A DNA stretch of 59,375 nt from Actinomadura rubrisoli. GTDB taxonomy: Bacteria; Actinomycetota; Actinomycetes; Streptosporangiales; Streptosporangiaceae. Location of the stretch: assembly GCF_004349215.1 (NCBI RefSeq), contig NZ_SMKU01000015.1:1-59375 (forward strand). The letters run 5' to 3'. Made by a program: the position numbers and the translations under genes. The notes below the pieces were generated by a model. That model worked only from the letters and a program-made list of their open reading frames with translations. It did not search any database and was not told the DNA's origin. Below, in pieces: positions 26,389-38,186 of this stretch; within the stretch, counting starts at the first letter, position 1; every line of letters starts with the position of its first letter.

Positions 26389-27678
26389 TCAAACCCCCGG
26401 ACGGGCGGCCGAGGGCGGCGTGCGGGGGAGCGCGCGGGTCAGCAGCGCGACGGGATCGCTGCCCACCCTGGTCACCACCAGCGCCATCTCGGCGGCGCCC
26501 CGCACGGTGTCCCGGCCGGTGCCGCGGGCCGTGCGGCGGCCGCCGAAGCCGAGGTCGCGCCGCAGCCGGTCGACGTCGACCGCCGAGCCCCGCTTCTTGA
26601 CGGTCAGCGCGCCCACCTCGCGGCGGCGCAGCTCCGCCCGCAGCCGCTTCACCGAGAACGGCAGGACGTCCTCGACCTCGTACGCGGACGCGAACGGCGT
26701 CGGGCGCAGCTCGTCGGACGTCACGTAGGCGATCCTCGGGTCGGCCAGACCGCCGCCGACCAGCTCCGCGACCTCCGCGACCAGGTGGGCCCGGATCACG
26801 GCCCCGTCAGGCTCGTAGAGGTAGCGGCCCCACGGGCGCACGTCCGGATCGTCCAGGCCGCGCGGGGTCAGCGTCGCCACGCCGGATCCCGTATCGGACG
26901 AGAGCGGGGCGTCGGACGAGAGCAGGGTGGCGCGGCGGCCCACGTCCCCGGCGAGGTCGCCGAGCCACAGGGCGGCCTCCTTCACGTCCCCCGCCACCGA
27001 CACCCACTCGGCTTCGGCGCCGTCCGGGACGGCCTCGTGCGGGATGCCGGGCGCGACCTTCACACAGGCGGCCGGTACCCGTCCCGCCAGATCCAGGACG
27101 GTGTCGAGCGGTGGTTCATATGAGCGGGGATCGAAGACACGGCCCCGCGCGGTACGCCGTCCTGGATCGGCGAAGACCGTCGCATACCCGTCCGGGCTCT
27201 CCTTGGTGGCGTCATCCACCCGTACGGACGCGAGACCGTCCAGTCCTAGCGAGGCCACATTGGCCCTCGCCACCTCCGCCGTCAGCGGGTCGAGCTCCAC
27301 GCCCTCCCCGGCGAGACCGGCCCGCGCCCGCGCGATCAGGTCCGCGCCTATCCCGCAGCCCAGTTCCAGCGTCACACCGGACGGTTCATAGGCCGCGAAC
27401 CGGCGGGCGCGGTGGGCGGCCACGCTCGCACGGGTGGACTGTTCGAGCCCGGCCTGCGTGAAGTACATCCGGTGGGCGTCAGGGCCGAATTTGGCCACCG
27501 CGCGTTCGCGCAACCGCACCTGGGTCAGCGCGGCCGAGACCAGCCCGGCGTCGTGCCGCTCGCGGAGCCGCGAGGCGGTGGTGAGCAGGCCGTCCTCGCT
27601 CACGTCCGCGGCGGCGGCCTCGTCCAGGACGGCCTGGCCGGCGGGGGTCAGCAGGTCCAGGAGCGACGCGATGTCCAT
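26389..27678 (-). CDS. Class I SAM-dependent methyltransferase with THUMP-like domain
   Basis: Predicted nucleic-acid or RNA methyltransferase, 429 residues. N-terminal helical region (MDIASLLDLLTPAGQAVLDEA ... KFGPDAHRMYFTQAGLEQ), SAM-binding motif I VTLELGCGIGADLIARAR (about 100), GVELDPLTAEVARAN, and a motif IV-like VFADPGRRTARGRVFDP. The C-terminal 150 residues contain HLVAEVAELVGGGL and LRAELRRREVGALTVKKRGSAVD, as in THUMP-like methyltransferases. ATG at 27678 preferred over upstream starts because TAACTT lies 7 nt before it. Substrate unknown. Confidence 0.88.
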   Translation of the reverse strand: MDIASLLDLLTPAGQAVLDEAAAADVSEDGLLTTASRLRERHDAGLVSAALTQVRLRERAVAKFGPDAHRMYFTQAGLEQSTRASVAAHRARRFAAYEPSGVTLELGCGIGADLIARARAGLAGEGVELDPLTAEVARANVASLGLDGLASVRVDDATKESPDGYATVFADPGRRTARGRVFDPRSYEPPLDTVLDLAGRVPAACVKVAPGIPHEAVPDGAEAEWVSVAGDVKEAALWLGDLAGDVGRRATLLSSDAPLSSDTGSGVATLTPRGLDDPDVRPWGRYLYEPDGAVIRAHLVAEVAELVGGGLADPRIAYVTSDELRPTPFASAYEVEDVLPFSVKRLRAELRRREVGALTVKKRGSAVDVDRLRRDLGFGGRRTARGTGRDTVRGAAEMALVVTRVGSDPVALLTRALPRTPPSAARPGV

Positions 27679-27685
27679 AGGGTGG

Positions 27686-27691
27686 AAGTTA
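27686..27691 (-). promoter_or_regulatory. -10 box (TAACTT) of the leaderless methyltransferase gene
   Basis: TAACTT on the minus strand with exactly 7 nt to the ATG (27678). It fits TANNNT and leaves no space for a ribosome-binding site. Confidence 0.6.
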
Positions 27692-27751
27692 TCGGCCCGT
27701 GAACGGCGTGCGACCGGCCAGGACGGTCCGGTCGGTGGCTCCGTGTCCGTG

Positions 27752-27780
27752 TTGACGGGGTACCGAGCACGGCATAGTCT
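27752..27780 (+). promoter_or_regulatory. groES-groEL promoter
   Basis: TTGACG (27752-27757) and TAGTCT (27775-27780) spaced by 17 bp match a vegetative sigma factor promoter. The predicted start falls on the first bases of the CIRCE element. Confidence 0.75.
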
Positions 27781-27785
27781 CCGAC

Positions 27786-27810
27786 TGGCACTCTCCACGC
27801 GAGAGTGCCA
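27786..27810 (+). promoter_or_regulatory. CIRCE operator (HrcA binding site)
   Basis: Inverted repeat TGGCACTC, 9-bp spacer, GAGTGCCA. This is the CIRCE pattern (GCACTC-N9-GAGTGC core intact) bound by the heat-shock repressor HrcA. It begins 6 bp after the -10 box of the groES promoter, so bound HrcA would cover the start site. Confidence 0.92.
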
Positions 27811-27934
27811 ACACAGCGACGAAGGTCGGTCTGGCACCCGCGACGGCAGGCCGGTCCAGGGTCGCCTCTTCTGTCACATGTGCTGGTCGGCCCACTAAGG
27901 CCGGCCGAGGACCAATCGAAGGGGAGGTCAGATC

Positions 27935-28243
27935 GTGACGACCGCCACCAAGGTTGTTCTCAAGCCGCTAGAGGACCGCATCGTCGTCCAGCCGCTTGAG
28001 GCCGAGACCACCACCGCGTCGGGCCTGGTGATTCCGGACACCGCCAAGGAGAAGCCCCAGGAGGGCACCGTCCTGGCCGTGGGCCCGGGTCGTGTCGACG
28101 ACAAGGGCGAGCGCGTCCCCGTCGACGTCAAGGTCGGCGAGGTCGTGCTCTACAGCAAGTACGGCGGCACCGAGGTCAAGTACAACGGCGAGGACTACCT
28201 CGTCCTCTCGGCCCGCGACGTGCTCGCGGTCATCGAGAAGTAA
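27935..28243 (+). CDS. groES: Co-chaperonin GroES
   Basis: 10-kDa lid of the GroEL folding chamber. The 102-residue product has [45 protein letters not shown], including the mobile loop, and ends [18 protein letters not shown] start with AAGGGGAGG 6 nt upstream. Long 5' leader (about 148 nt) from the CIRCE-controlled promoter. groEL follows after 85 nt. Confidence 0.98.
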   Translation: MTTATKVVLKPLEDRIVVQPLEAETTTASGLVIPDTAKEKPQEGTVLAVGPGRVDDKGERVPVDVKVGEVVLYSKYGGTEVKYNGEDYLVLSARDVLAVIEK

Positions 28244-28265
28244 TCACCGAGACGTGATGCACCCG

Positions 28266-28301
28266 CCCCGGTCGGCGCCGCCTTCGGCGGGGCGGCCGGG
28301 G
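28266..28301 (+). other. groES-groEL intercistronic hairpin
   Basis: Outer arms CCCCGG (28266-28271) and CCGGGG (28296-28301), inner stem CCGCC-TTC-GGCGG (28278-28290). It could limit read-through or act as a processing or stabilising site; there is no T tract. Confidence 0.45.
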
Positions 28302-28313
28302 CGGATCGCGTGA

Positions 28314-30011
<1,698 letters not shown>

Positions 30012-30015
30012 CGGC

Positions 30016-30048
30016 CCCGGGAAGGGCGAGCGGCTCGCCCGTCCCGGG
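30016..30048 (+). terminator. First groEL terminator
   Basis: 15-bp stem with one mismatch (30016-30030 with 30034-30048; arms begin CCCGGGAAGGG and end GTCCCGGG) and a 3-nt loop. Confidence 0.75.
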
Positions 30049-30054
30049 ATCGCC

Positions 30055-30086
30055 AGGCCCCCATCCGGTTCTCCGGGTGGGGGCCT
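30055..30086 (+). terminator. Second groEL terminator
   Basis: 14-bp stem with one mismatch (30055-30068 with 30073-30086) and a TTCT loop. A small CGCCC-TTTC-GGGCG hairpin follows at 30087-30100. The tandem arrangement makes a firm boundary between groEL and sigD. Confidence 0.75.
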
Positions 30087-30197
30087 CGCCCTTTCGGGCG
30101 CCCGGCGGCGGACGGGACTCACGCGCTGTTCGCTGCTGTCAGCGGAGCGGAAGGGCGCGAAATCCGGCACGCTCGGCAAGCGTTCGACCGCGTTGTG

Positions 30198-30203
30198 TAG
30201 TAT
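30198..30203 (+). promoter_or_regulatory. Candidate -10 box (TAGTAT) of sigD
   Basis: TAGTAT fits TANNNT, 21 nt upstream of the first possible GTG start of the sigma factor. No good -35 is visible at 16-19 bp. Confidence 0.4.
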
Positions 30204-30224
30204 CCGCAGGGTTGTCCCAGCACT

Positions 30225-30971
30225 GTGACCATTCCGTTGTCGTCGCCAGTGGAGACACGCCCGGCGCCGCTGGGCATCATGCTTGACGTGACCGAGGGAT
30301 GCTACGCCGGGACAGTGACCGCGCGCGCTACCGAACCCTCGGGGGGGCCAGCCCCTCCACCACCCCGCGACACCGGCCGCGGGGTACGGGTACTGCGCGC
30401 GGCAAAAGCCGACGAAGGCGATCTCAAGGAACTGACGACACTTGCCGTCCAGGGCGACCCGGGGGCCATCGAGGTCCTCATCGGCGAGGTCCGCCCCATG
30501 GTGGTCCGCTACTGCCGTGCCCGGCTCGGCCGGGTGTCGGGTCAGTACCACATCGCCGACGACGTGGCCCAGGAGGTCTGCATAGCCGTTCTGTCGGCCC
30601 TGCCCCGCTACCGGGACATGGGCCGGCCCTTCGCGTCCTTCGTCTTCGGCATCGCCGCCCACAAGATCGCCGACGCCCTGCGCAGCGCGGTCCGCGCGGC
30701 CGTGCCCACCGAGGACCTCCCGGACGGTCCCGACGACCGCCCGGGGCCCGAGGAGACGGTGGTGCGCTACATCGAGGCGCAGCGCGCCCGCGACCTGCTG
30801 ACGCGTCTGCCCGCCCACCAGCGGGAGCTGGTGCTGCTGCGGGTCGTGGCGGGCCTGTCGGCGGAGGAGACCGGTAATGTACTGGGCATGTCCGCGGGTG
30901 CGGTACGGGTCGCGCAGCACCGGGCTCTGGCCCGGCTTCGGGCGATGGCCAGAGAGGAGTCGATCGCTTGA
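30225..30971 (+). CDS. sigD: ECF-type RNA polymerase sigma factor (SigD/ShbA type)
   Basis: Directs RNA polymerase to its own promoter set; ShbA in Streptomyces drives hrdB and SigD in mycobacteria acts in stationary phase. Region 2 is at about residues 80-150 ([59 protein letters not shown]) and region 4 at about 195-245 ([49 protein letters not shown]). The start is uncertain: GTG 30225, ATG 30279 or GTG 30315 are all possible and none has a strong ribosome-binding site. It overlaps rsdA by 4 nt. Confidence 0.93.
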   Translation: MTIPLSSPVETRPAPLGIMLDVTEGCYAGTVTARATEPSGGPAPPPPRDTGRGVRVLRAAKADEGDLKELTTLAVQGDPGAIEVLIGEVRPMVVRYCRARLGRVSGQYHIADDVAQEVCIAVLSALPRYRDMGRPFASFVFGIAAHKIADALRSAVRAAVPTEDLPDGPDDRPGPEETVVRYIEAQRARDLLTRLPAHQRELVLLRVVAGLSAEETGNVLGMSAGAVRVAQHRALARLRAMAREESIA

Positions 30972-31852
30972 CGGAGCGGAGCCCTGGGGCCCCGGATCCG
31001 GCCGAGCCTTCGCGCTCCGGCGATGCCCCGCCGCCGGGGAGCCCGCCGGCCGCCCCGGCGGCCACCCTGTTCGCGGACCTCAGCGCGGTGCGCGGTACCG
31101 ACGCGATCATCGAGGCCCTGGCGGAGCGGCGCGCTGCCGCCTCCACGGCCGCTTCTGAGCCCGCCTCCACGGCCGGTTCCGAGGCGGCCCGCGCGGGCGG
31201 GGCCCAGCGTCCGGCCGACGAGTCCGACCCCGCCGTGCGGCTCCTGCGCGCGCTCGTCACCGACGTGGACGAGCCCGCGCCCGGACGCGAGGCCCCCGAA
31301 CCCGGGCCCGCGCCGTCCGGCCCCGGCTCCCGGCGCCGCGGTTCCCGCACGATCGTGGCCCTGGGCGTGGCCGGGGCCGTGCTGGCCAGCACGGGCGTCG
31401 CCGCGGCGGGCGGCGGCCTCGCCGACCACTCCGCCGCGCAGCCGCCGAGCGCGGCGGGCGTCGCGGAGGAGCCCGACAGGCCGTCGTCCCGCGAGCCCGG
31501 CGAGGACACCGACGTCGCCAGCCGCGACCGGCCCGCGCCCGCCCGTCCCGCCGAGCCGCCGAGCCGTCCCGTCGACGAGCCTGACCGTCCCGCCACCACG
31601 AACTCCGGCGGGGCCCCGGGCCGCGCCGACTACGAGCGGTTCAAGCAGCGGCTGGGGCACCTGTTCCCGCCCCAGTCCCGCAATCGCCCGCCGGACGGCC
31701 CGGGCATCCCGGGGCGCCCGGGCGACGGCCCCGAGTTCGCCGGGCCGCCCGACGACAACCCCCGCCGCCTGGACGACATCCGCAAGCACACCCGCAAGCG
31801 CATCGACCGGTACCACCGCCAGTACGACCCCCGCTGGGGCCGGCGCGACTGA
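30968..31852 (+). CDS. rsdA: Anti-sigma-D factor, RsdA-like
   Basis: Single-pass membrane protein of 294 residues that would hold the co-encoded sigma factor. The cytoplasmic N-terminus has the RsdA-type sigma-binding segment [22 protein letters not shown] and [18 protein letters not shown] membrane helix lies at about 128-148 ([21 protein letters not shown]) and the outer part is Pro/Asp/Arg-rich, ending [17 protein letters not shown] start overlapping the sigD stop, with GAGAGGAG 7-8 nt upstream. In mycobacteria release requires regulated proteolysis; nothing here proves that. Confidence 0.85.
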   Translation: MTERSPGAPDPAEPSRSGDAPPPGSPPAAPAATLFADLSAVRGTDAIIEALAERRAAASTAASEPASTAGSEAARAGGAQRPADESDPAVRLLRALVTDVDEPAPGREAPEPGPAPSGPGSRRRGSRTIVALGVAGAVLASTGVAAAGGGLADHSAAQPPSAAGVAEEPDRPSSREPGEDTDVASRDRPAPARPAEPPSRPVDEPDRPATTNSGGAPGRADYERFKQRLGHLFPPQSRNRPPDGPGIPGRPGDGPEFAGPPDDNPRRLDDIRKHTRKRIDRYHRQYDPRWGRRD

Positions 31853-31853
31853 C

Positions 31854-31891
31854 CCCGCGAAACACCGGTGGTCCCGCGAAACTCCGGCAGG
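31854..31891. repeat. 19-bp tandem duplication after the rsdA stop
   Basis: Two units (31854-31872, 31873-31891) sharing CCCGCGAAAC and CCGG, 15 of 19 bases identical, starting two bases after the TGA. It lies in the convergent gap before the DUF5319 gene. Confidence 0.7.
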
Positions 31892-31905
31892 ACGTCAGCG
31901 GGGTG

Positions 31906-33956
<2,051 letters not shown>

Positions 33957-34105
33957 CCGGGGGCCCGGCGCCGCGCGCCCTGACGTAAGCTCTCCCGGGG
34001 CTTGTTCTCGCCACCGGCGGGAACACTCCCGCTTGATCATCGGGCATGGCCCCGCGACCGCGCGGGGGGACGGCCCCCGGGTGGGCGAGGAAGAGGAAGA
34101 GCGCA

Positions 34106-35233
34106 GTGGCTGCTGAGGTGGAGATCGGCCGTGGCAAGAGCGGCCGGCGGGCGTACGCCTTCGACGACATCGGCATCGTGCCGTCGCGGCGCACGCGCGA
34201 TCCGGAGGAGGTCAGCGTCGCCTGGCAGATCGACGCCTACCGCTTCGAGATGCCGCTGGTCGTCGCGCCGATGGACAGCGTCGTCAGCCCGGCCACCGCG
34301 ATCGCGGTCGGCCGCCTCGGCGGCCTCGCCGTCCTCGACCTTGAGGGCCTGTGGACGCGGTACGACGACCCCGAGCCGCTGCTGGCCGAGATCGCCTCGC
34401 TGGACGACGTCCGCGCCACCCACCGGCTCCAGGAGATCTACTCCGAGCCGATCAAGGAGGAGCTGATCGGCCGCCGGATCGAGGAGATCCGCGAGGCGGG
34501 CGTGACCGTGGCGGCGCGGCTGTCGCCGCAGCGCACCGCGCAGTTCCACAAGGCCGTCATCGACGCCGGGGTCGACCTGTTCGTGATCCGCGGCACGACC
34601 GTGTCGGCCGAGCACGTGTCCGGCCGCGCCGAGCCGCTCAACCTCAAGCAGTTCATCTACGACCTGGACGTCCCGGTCATCGTCGGCGGCTGCTCCACCT
34701 ACACCGCCGCGCTGCACCTGATGCGCACCGGCGCCGCGGGCGTGCTGGTCGGCTTCGGCGGCGGCTCCGGGCACACCACCCGGACCGTCCTCGGCGTGGC
34801 GGTGCCGATGGCCACCGCGGTCGCCGACGTGGCCGCCGCCCGCCGCGACTACATGGACGAGTCCGGCGGACGCTACGTCCACGTGATCGCCGACGGCGGC
34901 ATGGTGAACAGCGGCGACATCGCCAAGGCGTTCGCCTGCGGCTCCGACGCGGTCATGGTCGGCTCGCCCTTCGCCCGCTCGACCGAGGCGCCCGGACGCG
35001 GCTACCACTGGGGCAGCGAGGCCCACCACGGCGACGTGCCCCGCGGCACCCGGCTCGACCTGGGGTCGATCGGGACGATGGAGCAGATCCTGAACGGCCC
35101 GTCCCACGTGGCCGACGGCTCGATGAACCTGATCGGGGCGCTCCGCCGCGCGATGGCGACCTCCGGTTACACCGAGCTCAAGGAGTTCCAGCGGGTGCAG
35201 GTGGTCGTGGCGCCGCGCCGGCTCGGCGACTGA
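34106..35233 (+). CDS. guaB3: GuaB3 family IMP dehydrogenase-related protein
   Basis: 375-residue TIM-barrel paralogue of IMPDH without CBS domains. Begins with EIGRGKSGRRAYAFDDIGIVPSRRTRDPEEVS, the GuaB3 signature, and has VVAPMDSVVSPATAIAVGRLGG and MATAVADVAAARRDYMDESGGRYVHVIADGGMVNSGDIAKA. Where IMPDH has GSICTTR the sequence reads GSGHTTR, so the catalytic Cys is absent; I recall the mycobacterial GuaB3 also lacks it. GTG start chosen (AGGAAGAGGAAGAG upstream). A nucleotide role is likely, the exact reaction unclear. Confidence 0.93.
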   Translation: MAAEVEIGRGKSGRRAYAFDDIGIVPSRRTRDPEEVSVAWQIDAYRFEMPLVVAPMDSVVSPATAIAVGRLGGLAVLDLEGLWTRYDDPEPLLAEIASLDDVRATHRLQEIYSEPIKEELIGRRIEEIREAGVTVAARLSPQRTAQFHKAVIDAGVDLFVIRGTTVSAEHVSGRAEPLNLKQFIYDLDVPVIVGGCSTYTAALHLMRTGAAGVLVGFGGGSGHTTRTVLGVAVPMATAVADVAAARRDYMDESGGRYVHVIADGGMVNSGDIAKAFACGSDAVMVGSPFARSTEAPGRGYHWGSEAHHGDVPRGTRLDLGSIGTMEQILNGPSHVADGSMNLIGALRRAMATSGYTELKEFQRVQVVVAPRRLGD

Positions 35234-35331
35234 GAGCGGGGTCACCGAGAATCGGCCGCGACCGGGGTAGACCCGTCCTTACTGTGGGGTAGGTACAGAC
35301 GGTAAAAACAACCGCACTGGGGGGAATCGCG

Positions 35332-37071
35332 ATGACGGGATCACCGGTGACCGGGCTCGGAAGCTCACGGCTCGGCCCGGCCGAACGTGCCGCCGCACTC
35401 GATCGCATGGCCCGCGAGGAGTTCGACGTAGTGGTGGTGGGCGGCGGGATCGTCGGCGCGGGCGCCGCGCTCGACGCCGCCACCCGGGGCCTTTCGGTGG
35501 CCGTGGTGGAGGCGCGCGACTTCGCGTCCGGCACGTCGTCGCGGTCGTCGAAGCTGATCCACGGCGGGCTGCGCTATCTGGAGCAGTACAACTTCGACCT
35601 GGTGCGGGAGGCGCTGACCGAGCGGGGGCTGCTGCTGCAGATCATCGCGCCGCACCTGGTACGGCCGGTGCCGTTCCTTCTGCCGACCACCCACCGGGTC
35701 TGGGAGCGCGCCTACATCGGGGCGGGCGTCGCCCTCTACGACGCGCTGGCGTTCCAGATGGGCAGCACGCGGGGCGTCCCGCACCACCGGCACCTGACCC
35801 GGCGCGGGGCGCTGCGGCTCGCTCCGTCCCTGCGCAAGGACGCCTTCACCGGGGCGATCCAGCTGTGGGACGCGCAGGTCGACGACGCCCGCTTCGTGAT
35901 GATGGCGCTGCGGACGGCCGCCCAGTACGGCGCGCAGATCGCGTCCAGGACCCAGTGCCTGGGCTTCCTGCGCGAGGGCGAGCGCGTCACCGGGCTGCGC
36001 ATCCGCGACCTGGAGGGCAACACGACCAGCGAGGTCCGCGCCAAGCAGGTCGTGAACGCCACCGGCGTGTGGACGGACGACATCCAGCAGCTCGTCGGCG
36101 GCCGCGGGCAGATCCACGTGAAGGCGTCCAAGGGCATCCACCTGGTCGTCCCGAAGGACCGCATCCACTCCTCCACCGGGATCCTCCTGCGCACCGAGAA
36201 GTCGGTGCTGTTCGTGATCCCGTGGGGCCGGCACTGGATCATCGGGACCACCGACACCGCCTGGGACCTGGACAAGGCGCACCCGGCCGCGTCCAAGGCC
36301 GACATCGAGTACGTCCTCGACCATGTCAACACCGTCCTCAACACCCCGCTCACGCACGACGACGTGGAGGGCGTGTACGCGGGGCTCCGCCCGCTGCTGA
36401 CCGGCGAGACCGACGAGACGTCCAAGCTGTCGCGCGAGCACGTCGTCGCCCACCCCGTCCCGGGGCTGGTCCTGGTCGCGGGAGGCAAGTACACGACGTA
36501 CCGGGTGATGGGCAAGGACGCCATCGACGCCGTCGCGCACGGCCTGGACGGCAAGGTCGCCGAGTCCTGCACCGACCGCATCCCGCTGGTCGGCGGCGAC
36601 GGCTTCCAGGCCATGTGGAACGCCCGGCACCGCCTCGCCACCCGCTCCGGCCTGCACGTCGCCCGCATCGAGCACCTCCTGCGCCGCTACGGGACGCTGC
36701 TGGACGACTTGCTGGCGCTGATCGCCGAGAAGCCCGACCTGGGCAAGCCCCTCACCGGCTCCGACGACCACCTGCGGGCCGAGATCGTCTACGCCGCCTC
36801 GCACGAGGGCGCCCGGCACCTCAACGACGTGCTGGCCCGCCGCACCCGCATCTCGATCGAGACGTGGGACCGCGGCGTCGGCGTCGCCCAGGAGGCCGCC
36901 GACCTGCTCGGCCCCGTCCTCGGCTGGTCCAAGAAGCAGCGGGACCGGGAGATCGAGTACTACCGCAAGCGGGTGGAGGCGGAGCGCGCGTCCCAGACGC
37001 AGGTCGGCGACCAGGAGGCCGACGCGCACCGCCGCGGCGCCCCCGACATCGTCCCCATCGCCACGCCGTAG
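35332..37071 (+). CDS. glpD: FAD-dependent glycerol-3-phosphate dehydrogenase
   Basis: Membrane-associated flavoenzyme oxidising glycerol-3-phosphate to DHAP and feeding electrons to quinone. The 579-residue protein has the FAD fingerprint FDVVVVGGGIVGAGAALDAATRGLSVAVVEARDFASGTSSRSSKLIHGGLRYLE-type N-terminus (motif starts at about residue 25), HLVRPVPFLLP, VNATGVWTDDIQ, FVIPWGRHWIIGTTDT and the C-terminal DAP_C domain (AEIVYAASHEGARHLNDVLARRTRI). ATG start with GGGGGGAA upstream. It may handle glycerol-phosphate from lipids or wall polymers; the link to the polymer genes is inference. Confidence 0.96.
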   Translation: MTGSPVTGLGSSRLGPAERAAALDRMAREEFDVVVVGGGIVGAGAALDAATRGLSVAVVEARDFASGTSSRSSKLIHGGLRYLEQYNFDLVREALTERGLLLQIIAPHLVRPVPFLLPTTHRVWERAYIGAGVALYDALAFQMGSTRGVPHHRHLTRRGALRLAPSLRKDAFTGAIQLWDAQVDDARFVMMALRTAAQYGAQIASRTQCLGFLREGERVTGLRIRDLEGNTTSEVRAKQVVNATGVWTDDIQQLVGGRGQIHVKASKGIHLVVPKDRIHSSTGILLRTEKSVLFVIPWGRHWIIGTTDTAWDLDKAHPAASKADIEYVLDHVNTVLNTPLTHDDVEGVYAGLRPLLTGETDETSKLSREHVVAHPVPGLVLVAGGKYTTYRVMGKDAIDAVAHGLDGKVAESCTDRIPLVGGDGFQAMWNARHRLATRSGLHVARIEHLLRRYGTLLDDLLALIAEKPDLGKPLTGSDDHLRAEIVYAASHEGARHLNDVLARRTRISIETWDRGVGVAQEAADLLGPVLGWSKKQRDREIEYYRKRVEAERASQTQVGDQEADAHRRGAPDIVPIATP

Positions 37072-37085
37072 CCCGCCCGGGGCCG

Positions 37086-37148
37086 CCTCGGGTTCGCCTC
37101 AGGTTCCCTCGGGTTCGCCTTGGGTTCCCTTGGGTTCGTCCCGGTTCG
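37086..37148. repeat. 21-bp triple tandem repeat downstream of glpD
   Basis: Units at 37086-37106, 37107-37127 and 37128-37148, all built from GGGTTCG/GGTTC blocks, starting 15 nt after the glpD stop. Later units are more diverged. It reaches almost to the stop of the convergent TetR gene. Confidence 0.8.
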
Positions 37149-37157
37149 CCCGGACGG

Positions 37158-37898
37158 TCAGGTGATGGCGCGGCCCAGCATCAGGGCGATCCCGGTCGAG
37201 TAGAGCTCGGCCGGGACCCGCTCGGGGTCGAGCAGGTGCTGGAAGGCGAGCCCGAGGTCGAGGGCCATGGCGAGCGCGGCGCGTTCGGCCGGGGCGACCC
37301 CGTCGGCGTCGTCCAGGCCCCCCGCCAAGTGGGCGCGCCGCTCGGCGTACCAGTCGGCGATGCGCCAGCCCGCGGCGTAGTCGCGCATGCCGTACAGCCA
37401 GAACTCCATCAGCAGCAGCGCGAGCAGCCGGGCGCGGTCGCCGGAGTGGGTGCGCGCGTAGACGCGTCCGGTGCGCTCGGAGTCCTCCTCGCCGTCCTGC
37501 TCTGCGGCGCTGAGCTCGTCGCAGACCTTCGTGCAGGCCCGGTCGCGGGTGAAGCGTTCGAGGAGCGCCAGGAGCAGGTCGGTCTTGCCCGCGAAGTTGG
37601 AGTAGACCGCGCCCTTGGTGAGCCCGGCCGCCGCCGCGATGTCGTCCAGCGAGGCGCCGTGGATGCCGCGCTCGGCCCAGAGCCGTTCGGCGGCGCCGAG
37701 CAGCGCGGTGCGCGTCTGCTCGCGCCGGCCTCCCACGGGAGCGCCGGCGCGCCGGGCCCGCCCGGACCCGCCGCCTCGGGCCTCGGCAGGGCCGCCGCCT
37801 CGGGTCTGCCCGGGGCCGCTGTCGCCCTGGGCGCCCGCGGGGCCGCCGCCGCCCGCATCGCCACCCTCGGGCCGATGGCCGCCGTGGGCGTCGTTCAT
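37158..37898 (-). CDS. TetR-family transcriptional regulator
   Basis: 246-residue regulator. The first 60 residues are Gly/Pro/Arg-rich and disordered. The TetR helix-turn-helix is at about 65-110 (RTALLGAAERLWAERGIHGASLDDIAAAAGLTKGAVYSNFAGKTDLLLALL). The rest is a helical ligand domain with ARLLALLLMEFWLYGMRDYAAGWRIADWY, as in TetR_C_6-like proteins. ATG at 37898 has GGGGAG 7 nt upstream. It is divergent from the aldehyde dehydrogenase gene, a likely target (inference). Confidence 0.92.
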   Translation of the reverse strand: MNDAHGGHRPEGGDAGGGGPAGAQGDSGPGQTRGGGPAEARGGGSGRARRAGAPVGGRREQTRTALLGAAERLWAERGIHGASLDDIAAAAGLTKGAVYSNFAGKTDLLLALLERFTRDRACTKVCDELSAAEQDGEEDSERTGRVYARTHSGDRARLLALLLMEFWLYGMRDYAAGWRIADWYAERRAHLAGGLDDADGVAPAERAALAMALDLGLAFQHLLDPERVPAELYSTGIALMLGRAIT

Positions 37899-38174
37899 GC
37901 GCACTCCCCTTCGTATGAGGCGCGTTCCCCGGCTTCCGGGCGTGCGGCAGCGGACACCCGGGAGCCGGCGGGAAACGGACGCCGGTTTCTCCTCCTGGTT
38001 CCCGGGATACACCGGCTGGACATGGTCAATCCGCGAGTTCCCCAACTCCACCCGGCTTGGAACGGTCCGTTCGGAGATGCGGCCGCACGCCGGGCCGGAA
38101 AACCGGGACAGGCCACGGCATACCGCGACAAGCGCCTCATTACTTGCGGGTAGCCAAGAGTGGCCGGGGGGTCA

Positions 38175-38180
38175 TATTCT
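38175..38180 (+). promoter_or_regulatory. -10 box (TATTCT) of the leaderless aldehyde dehydrogenase gene
   Basis: TATTCT followed by 6 nt and the ATG at 38187; fits TANNNT. It sits in the divergent gap with the TetR gene. Confidence 0.6.
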
Positions 38181-38186
38181 GCGTGC

